Numbered from the stretch's first letter, positions 7,756 to 16,866 are shown. The stretch is 50,624 nucleotides of DNA from CAYNYM01 sp049366815 (GCA_049366815.1 JBMNCO010000220.1:1-50624), one strand, 5' to 3'. Translations and numbers: made by a program. The notes: generated from the letters alone by a model not told the origin.

Positions 7756-8937
7756 TTAGGTTCCTCCCCATCTCCCGGGGATACCGGTCCCGCAGAATTT
7801 ACATCGGCCCTTGTCCAGATTGTTCTGGCTCAGAAAGTACCCCTTCCGCTCAATGAGGATCTTCCCGCATTGGTGACAATAGGTATGACAGGCTTCATGA
7901 CCGGGCACGTTACCCAGATAGACGTAGTGCAATCCCTCCCTGAGGGCGATATCTCTGAGGTCTTCCAGGGTTTCTACGGGTGTCGGCGGCAACCGGGTCA
8001 GCTTGTAAAGGGGGGCGAACCGTGACAGATGAAGTGGATAATCGGGGCCGATTTCTTTGAGTATCCATCCGCACATGCGTTTGATCATCTCTAAATCATC
8101 CACATAGGTGGGGACCACGAGCGTCGTGATCTCGAACCACACCTTTTCTTCATGGAGGATCTTCAGGGTGTCCAGAACCGGTTGCAGGGTCCCGCCGGTC
8201 AGGCATTGGTAGATGCGGTCATCAAAGGATTTCAAATCAATATTTGCGCCGTCCAGGTGTCCCGCAAGTTCGAGGAGGGGCACTTCGTTGATGTATCCGT
8301 TTGACACCAGTACATTTTTGATACCCGCCTCTCTGGCCAGCTTCGCCGTATCATACATGTATTCGTAATAGGTCACGGCCTCGGAATAGGTGTAGGCAAC
8401 GGAAGAGACCTTCCTCTTTCGGGCCTCCCTGATCACGTCTGCCGGAAAAAGTTCCTTGAAATAGACATCTTCGGGTCTCTGTTGAGAGATCTCCCAGTTC
8501 TGGCAATTCAGACATCTGAAATTACATCCGGTCGTTGCGATGGAAAAGACCGACGTGCCCGGGTAAAAGTGGTTCAGGGGCTTTTTCTCAACAGGATCCA
8601 CGTGGATTGCGCAGGCGTTTCCATAGGCCAGGGAATAGAGTTTGCCGTCGATATTCACTCTGGAGCGGCAGATACCTCGATCTCCCGGCAACAGGACGCA
8701 GCGGTTCGGACACACTTCACACTGCACCGCAAGACCCTCGGATGCGTAGTGAAAGGCCTCGATGGACCACTTCCACGGACTTGCCGGGGCATCTCCCCTG
8801 AAGACATGCCCCTTCACACTCTTACAATTCTCCCATTTCCCGCCTGAGGCCCCGAGCGCCCCGGAGGCGCAGAAGAGCCCGGGCAATCCCATCCCCAGGG
8901 TCTTCAGAAAGGTCTTTCGGGTCATCAGATGCGTCAC
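7756..8937 (-). CDS. amrS: AmmeMemoRadiSam system radical SAM enzyme
   Basis: 393 aa. An N-terminal TRKTFLKTLG followed by a short hydrophobic run resembles a Tat signal with one arginine replaced by lysine. A CX2CX3C group (CEVCPNRC) leads to the radical SAM cluster site GCNFRCLNCQNW (C138, C142, C145), then the barrel, and a C-terminal zinc-ribbon pair (CHQCG, CKFCG). The architecture matches the AmmeMemoRadiSam radical SAM family, related to pyruvate formate-lyase activases; its substrate is unknown. I chose the GTG at 8937 because AGAGG lies about 8 nt upstream; an ATG at 8925 is the alternative. It follows the membrane protein gene by 5 nt and precedes the TIR gene by 1 nt. Confidence 0.85.
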   Translation of the reverse strand: MTHLMTRKTFLKTLGMGLPGLFCASGALGASGGKWENCKSVKGHVFRGDAPASPWKWSIEAFHYASEGLAVQCEVCPNRCVLLPGDRGICRSRVNIDGKLYSLAYGNACAIHVDPVEKKPLNHFYPGTSVFSIATTGCNFRCLNCQNWEISQQRPEDVYFKELFPADVIREARKRKVSSVAYTYSEAVTYYEYMYDTAKLAREAGIKNVLVSNGYINEVPLLELAGHLDGANIDLKSFDDRIYQCLTGGTLQPVLDTLKILHEEKVWFEITTLVVPTYVDDLEMIKRMCGWILKEIGPDYPLHLSRFAPLYKLTRLPPTPVETLEDLRDIALREGLHYVYLGNVPGHEACHTYCHQCGKILIERKGYFLSQNNLDKGRCKFCGTGIPGRWGGT

Positions 8938-8942
8938 GGTTT

Positions 8943-10970
8943 TCACCTCTTCCCTCTTGCCATCAACATTATGACCATACTTGAAAGCTTTACGAGTATC
9001 AAAAAAATAATGGTCTTGGGGATCCCCTGCAGGGGGATGAGCAGGGTTCCCGCCAAAAGGGTCCCCAGGGCCGCGCCTGAGAGATCGGCCCCGAGACAGC
9101 CCGCCGCTGGACTTCTGCCCTCTCCGATAAGGGCCGTGACCACGGGGAACTGGTAGCCGCAAAAAAATGCGAAGGTAAAGCCGAATGCGAGAAAATGGAA
9201 CTCATGAAGTCCTGATTTGAACAAGACCATCCAGACGAGCGCAATGAACAGAAGCCCCAGGAAAAGGCCTTCTGTCAAGACAAGCCCCCGGAAGATGCCG
9301 GATCGCCGCCGATTTCCCAGATAGGCGCCGGGCAGGAGGCCCATGAGAAAAGCGGTAACCACCGCCCTGACCTTGAGATAGATGGAACCATAGAGGACCT
9401 GATAGGTCATGATCACGATCATTTCGACGCCCATGGTGACCATTCCTGTTGAAAACAGGATATACTCCTCCTTTTTGACATATATCAGATACACGACGGT
9501 CAGCAAAAGGACCACAAAACCCATGATCCCGGGAGATGAACCGTGTCTCAGAAACCACTCTTTGAAAAGGATACCCATGACTCGGGGTTCAAAGTCACGG
9601 TTGAGGGGTTTTTGGACACTGATGCGGTCCCGCAGGGCCTCGATCCTCTCAGCGGTCACATTCCCCCGGTAAAAGCCCTGGATATAGACCGTGTTGATGC
9701 CCTTTTTTTCGAGCCTCCCTGGGACATCGGTCCACAGGTTTCCATCCCGGCACAGAAAGACGGCCTCTTCACCGGGCAGGACCAGGATGTTTTGAAAATG
9801 CCTCCCGACAGTGCTCGAAATCGTGGCCAGCTTTGCCTCCCTGACAGGACTGATGTAATTGGCCGAGTAGTCCAACCCAAAGGACAGGATCCCTCCTTCT
9901 CTGAGGATCCGCTTGCAGAGCGCAAAAAATTCAGAGGTGAAAAAACGGTTGATCTGGAATGTGTCCGGGGCGGGAAGATCGATGATCACGGCATCGTACT
10001 TTTTCCCGGTCGTCCTGATATAGTGCCTTCCGTCGCTGTTGATGACCTCGAGGCCCGGTGTCTTCTCTATGAATCCGAGTGCCTCCGCCGCCCTTGTCAA
10101 AAGGGGATCGAGTTCTACGTAGTCGATCCCCTTGGGGTGGTATTTCATGATTTCCTTGAGGGTCTCGCCCAGCCCTCCGGATATCAGGAGCACCTCCTCG
10201 ACCCTTTCCAGCTGACTCAGGGGGTAATGAATCTTTTCTTCGCTGCCGATTGTGTCCCCACTCGAATAGAGGGGAAGGCCGGATTCCCAGAAGGTGTGCT
10301 GGCGGCCTTCCTGCGTAATCACAATCCGCCCATAGGGGGACTCCATATATCGAAGGATGTGTCCGTACTGTCCGGTGAGTGTCGATTCTTCGACGTGTCT
10401 GCTCAGTGCGAATAACATGAATATACCCGCGATCAGGATCCCGAGACACAGCAACCCGTATCTCCGGTCTTTTCGCAGGATCAGAAGGGATGCCACGATC
10501 AGCAACCCTGAGGTCAGGGCCACCGTCTTAAAGGGTTTCAGCAAATAGACAAGAACGAAACTGAAGAGGATCCCCCCCGTGATATCACCCACGCTGTCCG
10601 TGAGATACAGTTTCCCGGACGTCCAAGTCTCGTCGAATCTTTTCAGGACATGAAGGGCATAGGGCAGCACGAAACCTGAAAGGAGACAGTAAGGGGCCGT
10701 GGTCGATGCGATGAAGAAAAAGATCCGGTAGAATCCGGGGGAGGAACCGTGCAGAAAAAAGGCCTCTCTGAAATACCTGATCCCAATGAGTTGCACAAGG
10801 GGCCAGAGGCCGGCCAGTAAACAGAGCAGGGCATAGGAGGTGAGGGAGGAATGCCTGACGCATTTGGCAAGGAGACTCCCGAGTCCGGTCATGAGCAACC
10901 AGCAGAAAAGGACCAGGGATATGGTGATTTCGTTTCCGTGAAACTGGGACATAAATTCACGGATCGTCAA
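8943..10970 (-). CDS. Membrane-anchored spermidine synthase-like protein
   Basis: 675 aa from the only standard start codon available (TTG at 10970). About seven hydrophobic segments fill residues 10-190. A soluble spermidine-synthase-type methyltransferase fold follows (residues 210-400), with LLISGGLGETLKEI, VELDPLL and NSDGRHYIR, and more membrane segments end the protein. Such fusions are common in Deltaproteobacteria, and their substrate is not established. The reading frame remains open and family-like (KHLVITTIIGTGVSSIAVQLL) for 23 codons upstream of the TTG without any ATG, GTG or TTG. The true start may be a rare codon such as ATA (11036), or a frameshift may be present. It sits between AMMECR1 and the radical SAM gene. 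Confidence 0.8.
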   Translation of the reverse strand: MTIREFMSQFHGNEITISLVLFCWLLMTGLGSLLAKCVRHSSLTSYALLCLLAGLWPLVQLIGIRYFREAFFLHGSSPGFYRIFFFIASTTAPYCLLSGFVLPYALHVLKRFDETWTSGKLYLTDSVGDITGGILFSFVLVYLLKPFKTVALTSGLLIVASLLILRKDRRYGLLCLGILIAGIFMLFALSRHVEESTLTGQYGHILRYMESPYGRIVITQEGRQHTFWESGLPLYSSGDTIGSEEKIHYPLSQLERVEEVLLISGGLGETLKEIMKYHPKGIDYVELDPLLTRAAEALGFIEKTPGLEVINSDGRHYIRTTGKKYDAVIIDLPAPDTFQINRFFTSEFFALCKRILREGGILSFGLDYSANYISPVREAKLATISSTVGRHFQNILVLPGEEAVFLCRDGNLWTDVPGRLEKKGINTVYIQGFYRGNVTAERIEALRDRISVQKPLNRDFEPRVMGILFKEWFLRHGSSPGIMGFVVLLLTVVYLIYVKKEEYILFSTGMVTMGVEMIVIMTYQVLYGSIYLKVRAVVTAFLMGLLPGAYLGNRRRSGIFRGLVLTEGLFLGLLFIALVWMVLFKSGLHEFHFLAFGFTFAFFCGYQFPVVTALIGEGRSPAAGCLGADLSGAALGTLLAGTLLIPLQGIPKTIIFLILVKLSSMVIMLMARGKR

Positions 10971-11065
10971 AAGCTGGACCGCGATGGAGGAAACACCGGT
11001 TCCGATGATGGTCGTTATGACGAGGTGTTTTACTATGTCTCAACCCGCAAAATCATCAGGCGGTT

Positions 11066-11827
11066 TTATTCCTCAAAGGCCTGGACCTGATAAATCTGGA
11101 CATCGAGTTTGTCCTTTTTCCATGCGTCCTGATCCAGGCCTGCCTTCATACAAAGGTGGGTCAGGAACTCCCTTTTGTCCGGGAGTTGTTCCCACACCTG
11201 GGGGAGGAAGGTGGCCTGATGATACCCCTTCTTGAGTATGACACCGTCCACACCCGGCCGCAGCCTTTCAAGGAGATCCTGGGCGTCCTTATAGGGCAAT
11301 TCCTCAGGATCGGTCAGGACGCTGACTTCTATCTTGACCCTCGGCCACTCGTTTTTGCTCAAAGGCCGGAATCTTGGATCCCGAAAGGCGGCATTCAGGG
11401 CATTGACCCTGACCCCCTCCACAAGTGTTTCCTGGGGGATGATGTGCCCGATGCAGCCCCTCAGGTTATGATCTATCGTAAGGGTCACGAAGGTGCCGCG
11501 TCTCTGGGAGAACTTGTCGGACAGGGATGAATCGGGGATATTCTCCGCCTTTGGATCGAAAAGCGCGGCTTCAATGGTTTTCCTCGCCTCTGAGAGAAGT
11601 TGTCGTCCCTCTTCTTCCGTCAGTCTCTTTGTCCCGGTCATAGCCACCTCCTTCTGCCTCGACAGAACCGGCCCGCCTCCCTCAGATCCCCTTCCACGCA
11701 TCTCCGTTCCCACTTTTCCGGTTCCAAGACCGTCACGGCCCTCTGGGGAGGCGCAAAATGCATAAGGAAGAGTTAAGGCCACAATCCAAAGGATTAGGAT
11801 TGCCCCTTGAAAACAGGATTTTTTCAT
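11066..11827 (-). CDS. amrA: AMMECR1-domain protein (AmmeMemoRadiSam protein A)
   Basis: The AMMECR1 domain fills the C-terminal 190 residues, with the invariant LRGCIGH motif, AAFRDPRFRPL and VKIEVSVLT. Two starts are plausible. The ATG at 11827 gives a classical signal peptide (MKKSCFQG, a hydrophobic core, then PYAFCA) and a low-complexity linker, but has no clear ribosome site. The ATG at 11641 (MTGTKRLTEEEG) has a perfect AGGAGG 5 nt upstream and gives a 191-aa cytoplasmic protein of normal family length. Both may be used. The function of AMMECR1 is unknown, but it regularly occurs with a Memo-like protein and the radical SAM enzyme. The Memo partner is not in this window. It is the first gene of the operon. 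Confidence 0.85.
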   Translation of the reverse strand: MKKSCFQGAILILWIVALTLPYAFCASPEGRDGLGTGKVGTEMRGRGSEGGGPVLSRQKEVAMTGTKRLTEEEGRQLLSEARKTIEAALFDPKAENIPDSSLSDKFSQRRGTFVTLTIDHNLRGCIGHIIPQETLVEGVRVNALNAAFRDPRFRPLSKNEWPRVKIEVSVLTDPEELPYKDAQDLLERLRPGVDGVILKKGYHQATFLPQVWEQLPDKREFLTHLCMKAGLDQDAWKKDKLDVQIYQVQAFEE

Positions 11828-12066
11828 TCTTTTGTGCGCCGGGGTCATTTGTGTCCAAAACGCGGAAAATTCCATTTTCCTTCGAAGCGGCTTCCGCAAA
11901 ATCCTAACCGCAAACTGCCGATTCCGGCCGAGGTTACCCAATATATCGTCTTAATCTGCCTGACTAACCCGTGACCCGCCAAAACCATTCATCCGCGCAT
12001 CATCGGGTCGGTTCGGCCCGACTCCAAGGGAATTCAAATTAGAAAGATGATCCAGAGTTTCCCTTT

Positions 12067-13662
12067 TCAGGCGGGCATGGCCTCCATCACGGCCTTGGGC
12101 GCATCTTTTTCGAATTGCCTGAAATTCTCCTTAAAGTCGCCGGCCAATTTTTTAGCACGCTCCTCATATTGCCGGGGATTGGAGGTAAAGGTTCGTGGGC
12201 TCAAAATTTCCGCCGGAACGCCTTCACAAGCCCTGGGGACCATAAACCCGAACAGAGGATCCTTTTCAAATTCACCCTTGGCGAGGCTCCCATTCAGGAT
12301 CTCCCTGATCAAGGCCCGGGAGTAGGCAATTTTGATGCGGTCCGCCTGTCCGTAGGGCTCACCGATCCATCCGGTATTGAGGAGCCAGCAATTCACCTTG
12401 TGGGTCTGGATCTTTCTCATAAAAAGTTCCGCATAAACCGTCGGAGGGAGGGCCATGAAGGGCGCGCCAAAGCAGGCGCTGAAGGTGGCCTTGGGTTCCT
12501 TGACCCCCATTTCAGTCCCGGCCACCTTGGCCGTATATCCGCTCAGAAAGTGATAAACGGCCTGTTCCCTTGTGAGCTTTGCTACGGGCGGCATGACCCC
12601 GAAGGCGTCACAGGTCAACATGACCACATTTTGGGGATGACCGCTGACCCCGTCGCGCTTGGCGCTGGCAATATGGGATATAGGATAGGCCGCCCGGGTA
12701 TTTTCGGTAAGGGATGCGTCATCCAGGTCGAGGCGCCTTGTCGAGGTATCCATGGTTACGTTTTCCAGAACCGTTCCGAAACGCCTCGTACATTCGTAGA
12801 TCTCGGGTTCCGCCTCTCTGGACAGTCTTATCACCTTGGCATAGCAGCCTCCTTCAAAGTTAAAGATCCCATCATCACTCCACCCGTGCTCGTCATCGCC
12901 GATCAGGATCCGGTTCGGATCAGCCGAAAGGGTTGTCTTGCCCGTGCCGGAGAGGCCGAAAAAAACGGCGGTATCCCCCCCGGCGCCCAGGTTGGCCGAG
13001 CAGTGCATGGAAAGGACCGACTTGTGGGGCAAGATGTAGTTCATGATGGTAAAGACCGATTTCTTGATCTCCCCCGCGTAGCTGGTCCCGCCGATGAGCA
13101 CAAGTTTCTTCCCGAGATGCAGCAGCACAAAGGCCTCAGAACTCGTACCGTCCAATTCAGGAACCGCATTAAAACGCGGAACATTGATGACGGTAAATTC
13201 AGGGCTATGTTCCAATGCCTCCTCACGGCTCTTCACCTCGATGAACATATTTCTGGCAAACAGATTGTGCCAGGCCGTTTCCGTAATCACTCGAATCGGG
13301 ATCCTGAATTTTTCGGCTGCTCCGGCATAACAGTCCTGGATAAAGAGGCTTTTGTTCTGGAAATAGGCCTGGAGCCGGTAGAAGAGATTCATAAACCTTT
13401 CTTCTGCAATCGCCTTGTTCACATCACCCCACCAGATCTTGTCCAGACTCGTGGCCTCTTTGACGATAAAACGATCATCGGGAGATCGCCCCATATGGTG
13501 TCCGGTCCGGACTACGACAGGGCCGAGGTGCGCGATGCTGCCCTCCCGACGCCGGACAATCTCCTCGTAGAGGTGTGATGTCGTCGCATTCCAGTATATG
13601 TTTCCGACATTTTTGAATCCAATGGCCTCCAGTTCCGGCCGCACACCCTTTTGGTCAAACAT
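12067..13662 (-). CDS. pckA: Phosphoenolpyruvate carboxykinase (ATP)
   Basis: 531 aa, normal length. Visible motifs include the P-loop GLSGTGKTT, the metal site IGDDEHGW, the oxaloacetate-binding RSPDDRF and TSSEAFVLLHLGKK. The enzyme interconverts oxaloacetate plus ATP with PEP, CO2 and ADP in gluconeogenesis or anaplerosis, in the cytoplasm. The start at 13662 is set by AAAGGAGG 6 nt upstream; an upstream extension to 13701 lacks support. It appears monocistronic on the minus strand, with a copy of a dispersed repeat starting about 90 bp upstream of its start. Confidence 0.95.
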   Translation of the reverse strand: MFDQKGVRPELEAIGFKNVGNIYWNATTSHLYEEIVRRREGSIAHLGPVVVRTGHHMGRSPDDRFIVKEATSLDKIWWGDVNKAIAEERFMNLFYRLQAYFQNKSLFIQDCYAGAAEKFRIPIRVITETAWHNLFARNMFIEVKSREEALEHSPEFTVINVPRFNAVPELDGTSSEAFVLLHLGKKLVLIGGTSYAGEIKKSVFTIMNYILPHKSVLSMHCSANLGAGGDTAVFFGLSGTGKTTLSADPNRILIGDDEHGWSDDGIFNFEGGCYAKVIRLSREAEPEIYECTRRFGTVLENVTMDTSTRRLDLDDASLTENTRAAYPISHIASAKRDGVSGHPQNVVMLTCDAFGVMPPVAKLTREQAVYHFLSGYTAKVAGTEMGVKEPKATFSACFGAPFMALPPTVYAELFMRKIQTHKVNCWLLNTGWIGEPYGQADRIKIAYSRALIREILNGSLAKGEFEKDPLFGFMVPRACEGVPAEILSPRTFTSNPRQYEERAKKLAGDFKENFRQFEKDAPKAVMEAMPA

Positions 13663-13750
13663 TATGATCCTCCTTTGCCATGCAATGAGAATTAAGGACA
13701 CTCGTGGAGAACTCGTCAGAATTGGTGCCGAAATTTAAGATTTTACCAAT

Positions 13751-13893
13751 GATCATTCCCGGATTCGTGCGAAGAGCCCTCAGCGATCAGCTATCAGCAA
13801 AAGTTATGCAAAGACAAGGCATTAAGCTGAGCGCTGAATGCTGACGGCAGGCCGCCCCATCCAGAAATCACGTCTTTAAGGATGAAAACAAGT
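13751..13893. repeat. Dispersed intergenic repeat (family 2), copy A
   Basis: About 140 bp, roughly 80% identical by eye to 38806-38945. Shared blocks include GATCATTCCCGGATTC, CAGCGATCAGCTATCAG and CCATCCAGAAATCA. An internal inverted pair (CAGCGATCAGC with GCTGAGCGCTG) is visible. It lies upstream of pckA. Confidence 0.8.
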
Positions 13894-13943
13894 TCACAAC
13901 GAAATATTTCATTCCTGGCAGTCGCGAGATTTCCGAGACCCTA

Positions 13944-14750
13944 TCAGCCGGTATCTTCAGCCGCTGCCATGGCCGCAAGTTTTTCCCTGCTGATTCTCAA
14001 ATAGTCTTTATCCCTGGAAAAGACTTCAAGCGTAATGGTATCATTGTAACTGATGCGTCTCAGGGCCTTCATGATTTTTGGAAAATCAATCATTCCTACA
14101 CCGATGGGGAGGTGATTATCCTCTTTCCCGAAATTGTCGCTTGCGTGGACATGGCCGATACGATCTCCGAACCGCCTGAGAAAATCCAAAGCCCGTCTGC
14201 CGCCCCTGTCACCGATATTCGCATGGCCCGTATCCAGGGTCATTTTCAGGTACGGGAATCTTTCGAAGACTTCGATGAAGTCTTCAGGTTCCACCAGGGA
14301 GTGGGATTGCGGGAAGAGATTTTCAAGGCAAAGGTCAATTCCCAAAGCCTCCGCCTTGTCTGCAATCACCGACAGGCTCTTCATGGCATATTCCCTGGCC
14401 TGATGGATTACAAGAACGCTGAGTCCGACGATCATACTCGGATGGAGAACTACTTTGAGGGGTTGAAGGGAGGCCGCGACCTCCAGGGCTTCGAGTGTTT
14501 CCCTGACGGAAGCCTCTCTCAGTCTGGTCGTGAGATCGGCCGTGGACACGAAGGTCGGCAGGTGGCACACAAGCCTCATCCCGTGACGGTCCAGCGCGGC
14601 AAGGATCTTCTGCTTCTGTTTCAGAATCACGCTGTGGTGTGCTCTCGGGGAATCCATCGTCAGTTCCATGTAATCAAAGCCGAGTGCCGCAATAACTTCA
14701 ATTTCTTTCAGAACCGGTCGTATCGGAAGATTCATCGCCCCGTAAAGCAT
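13944..14750 (-). CDS. Sugar phosphate isomerase/epimerase-like TIM barrel protein
   Basis: 268 aa of the xylose isomerase-like/AP endonuclease family 2 fold. Characteristic metal-site segments are FDYMELTMDSP near the N-terminus, IDLCLENL, LTLDTGHANI and IGHVHASDNFGKEDNHLPIGVGMIDF. Members act on sugar phosphates, inositols or other small polyols; the substrate here cannot be named. The start is the ATG at 14750 (MLYGAMNLPIRP); a GTG four codons upstream is possible. It follows the UroD-like gene by 28 nt on the same strand and is probably co-transcribed with it. Confidence 0.82.
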   Translation of the reverse strand: MLYGAMNLPIRPVLKEIEVIAALGFDYMELTMDSPRAHHSVILKQKQKILAALDRHGMRLVCHLPTFVSTADLTTRLREASVRETLEALEVAASLQPLKVVLHPSMIVGLSVLVIHQAREYAMKSLSVIADKAEALGIDLCLENLFPQSHSLVEPEDFIEVFERFPYLKMTLDTGHANIGDRGGRRALDFLRRFGDRIGHVHASDNFGKEDNHLPIGVGMIDFPKIMKALRRISYNDTITLEVFSRDKDYLRISREKLAAMAAAEDTG

Positions 14751-14778
14751 GTCTCGTAACACCTCATCTCATCATGCG

Positions 14779-16032
14779 CTAATAGACGCCATAGACCCTG
14801 GTGGTCTCCGCCATGGCGTTCACATTCTCCGGTCTGGCTTCGTCCGGTATTCCGACACCACCATCCATAATGAATCCACCGCCTTTGCCGACTTTCTCTA
14901 TCAGTTGCCTGCAATAGGTCCGGACCTCTTCAGGTGTGCCTGCAACCAGCAGGGCGCCCGGGACATTTCCCCTTATGCAGACCCTGTCCCCCAGGATGTC
15001 CTTGGCCTTGAAGATATCCGAGGCCTCGAATTGATAAATGGCCTTGCCCTTTGGAATGTCTGCAATAATCTCCAACCGCGAGGTACAATCCCCTTCAAAG
15101 AATACGCAGGGGGTGAGATCCTTTTCAATAAGATTCAGGATGACTTTTTTGAGGGTCGGCCAATAGAAGGTTTTGAATTGATCCCCGGACATGAAACTGT
15201 CAATCCCCTTGTGAAGGGGCATGAAAACCGTCGGAACCCCCGTGGTCCGCGCTGCGTTCACGGCCCCACGCGTTACGATGGGCACGGTCTTCTCCAAGGC
15301 CTCAATCAACTTGTCCGGCACCCTGAAAATATCCAGCATGATGCCGCGGGTCCCCCGGAGCAGATCCCCGATGTAATCGAAGGGCGCATAGGCTGTGGCC
15401 CCGAATTGTGAAGGGAAGCCGAATTCCTTCATCCTCCGGTTATAGGCCACGGCCCGGCCGATCATTTCCCGGGCCGATTCACCGGCTCTCAAAAGGGCTT
15501 TCACTGCTTCCGTTATTTCCGGTTCTCCCAGGGCTGCGGTTGCCGAGAGGAACCGTGTATAGTAAACCGAGGGCAAATAGGGCAGGCCCTGCAGCGGTTT
15601 TAGGGCACCGTATATCCGCGGGAGAAATATCCTGAGCATAAAATCCGTGGGGTCGAACAGAAAATCATCATACTCTTCTCCCTTCATGTACTCCTTTTCC
15701 ACATACTGGTAGGGAAGATAAGGATCCAGGCCTCCCCCGGGCCACCGAAAGGCCTTGGCCCCAAGCACGTCCATCAGACCGCCTAATGCCATAAGCGGGT
15801 ATGGATTGACATACATATCCGGTTGGAGATCCAGAACCGCCTTCAGGTGGGCCTCTTCCAGTTTGTCATAATCATACATCAGTTCTTCGCAGCTCATTCC
15901 GGCATATCGGGCCGCAAAAAAGGAAAAGTGCGGGAGAAAAGGCACGCGGTCGGGTTCCCGCAATTCCACGGCGTCCTGGACCCTTTTGACCCGTTCGCCA
16001 TAGAGTTCTACCGGGGATTTCTCCACGGTCAT
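14779..16032 (-). CDS. Uroporphyrinogen decarboxylase family protein
   Basis: 417 aa. It shows the UroD fold with LREPDRVPFLPHFSFFAARYAGMS at the N-terminus, a middle MPLHKGIDSFMS, and the C-terminal VCIRGNVPGALLVAGTPEEV plus GGGFIMDGGVGIPDEARPENV. It is longer than heme-pathway HemE and resembles the UroD-like proteins numerous in anaerobic Deltaproteobacteria. Many of those are suspected corrinoid-dependent methyltransferases related to MtaA. No corrinoid protein is adjacent, so the substrate is open. Downstream on the same strand lies the sugar isomerase-like gene, and upstream, 15 nt away, the transglutaminase-like gene. Confidence 0.85.
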   Translation of the reverse strand: MTVEKSPVELYGERVKRVQDAVELREPDRVPFLPHFSFFAARYAGMSCEELMYDYDKLEEAHLKAVLDLQPDMYVNPYPLMALGGLMDVLGAKAFRWPGGGLDPYLPYQYVEKEYMKGEEYDDFLFDPTDFMLRIFLPRIYGALKPLQGLPYLPSVYYTRFLSATAALGEPEITEAVKALLRAGESAREMIGRAVAYNRRMKEFGFPSQFGATAYAPFDYIGDLLRGTRGIMLDIFRVPDKLIEALEKTVPIVTRGAVNAARTTGVPTVFMPLHKGIDSFMSGDQFKTFYWPTLKKVILNLIEKDLTPCVFFEGDCTSRLEIIADIPKGKAIYQFEASDIFKAKDILGDRVCIRGNVPGALLVAGTPEEVRTYCRQLIEKVGKGGGFIMDGGVGIPDEARPENVNAMAETTRVYGVY

Positions 16033-16047
16033 AACCTCCTGCCTTTC

Positions 16048-16719
16048 TCAAAGTTCTGTCCGGTCGTGCTGATTGTTCCGGGCACCCGGGATGCTTTCCT
16101 TCACCGTCAAAGCCCTCTTGTCCGGCCCCAAGACCCGGATCAACCTCTTCCTTATCCAATCAAAGGGAAGATCGTCCGTGGGCGGAAACTTTTCGAGATA
16201 CGCGATATAGGGTTCCCCCTCCAGGCCCCGCTCAGGCAGGACGGCATCCTGGACCCCATCAAACTCCACTGTGGGCAGGCCGTTCTGCTCGCAGAGATTC
16301 CTGTCAAACGGTGCGGCGACGCTCACCCACCCACCCTCTAAAAAGAGTTGGTTATAACCGTGCCTCGGAAACACGTCGCTGCCGAACCACTCGAAAAACC
16401 TGGGCGGCAATTTGTGGTTTCTAATTTTCGCAAAGACCAGACGGCTGGGGATTCCGCTCGCCCGGCCCAGTGCGGCAAGGAGAACGGCCTTCTGCACGCA
16501 ATACCCCTTACCCCATTCAAGGACCTGGGAGGCCCTGAAGTCCTCTATAAACACGGAGGCCATGTAGGCATTGTACGCGATCCCGTCCCTGACAAAGTAA
16601 AAAATGGCTTTGGCCTTTTCCACGTCCGTTGAACAGTTCCGAGTCACTTCCGCAGCCTTTTCAACGATTCTCTCGTGAGTTGCTTCAATGGTATAGGTCG
16701 GCTTCAGGTATCGCTCCAT
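16048..16719 (-). CDS. Transglutaminase-like domain protein
   Basis: 223 aa. The catalytic triad of the bacterial transglutaminase-like fold is visible: Cys74 in GKGYCVQKA, His120 in RHGYNQLFLEGGW and Asp139 in AAPFDRN. Such proteins are usually proteases, peptide N-glycanase-like hydrolases or of unknown activity. No signal peptide is seen from the start used here (ATG at 16719). An upstream start at 16815 would add a basic segment with little support. It is followed by the UroD-like gene after 15 nt, suggesting an operon, though no functional link is obvious. Confidence 0.78.
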   Translation of the reverse strand: MERYLKPTYTIEATHERIVEKAAEVTRNCSTDVEKAKAIFYFVRDGIAYNAYMASVFIEDFRASQVLEWGKGYCVQKAVLLAALGRASGIPSRLVFAKIRNHKLPPRFFEWFGSDVFPRHGYNQLFLEGGWVSVAAPFDRNLCEQNGLPTVEFDGVQDAVLPERGLEGEPYIAYLEKFPPTDDLPFDWIRKRLIRVLGPDKRALTVKESIPGARNNQHDRTEL

Positions 16720-16866
16720 GGTCTTTTCGGTTCTTTTCTGCAACGCTTTCGCCTCCCCGCCGGTTTGCTTGGAACCGCGCCTCCCTTTGAGAAGGGATCT
16801 CAGGATCAAAGGCATACCAGCATGTAGAGAAAACCATTGGTGGACGGGCGAGACTTCAGAGGTCTG

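Noticed and set aside
12115..13578. Long plus-strand open frame (487 codons) opposite pckA
   Set aside because: It is the antisense shadow of pckA. The protein has no family resemblance, and the pckA frame carries every conserved motif.
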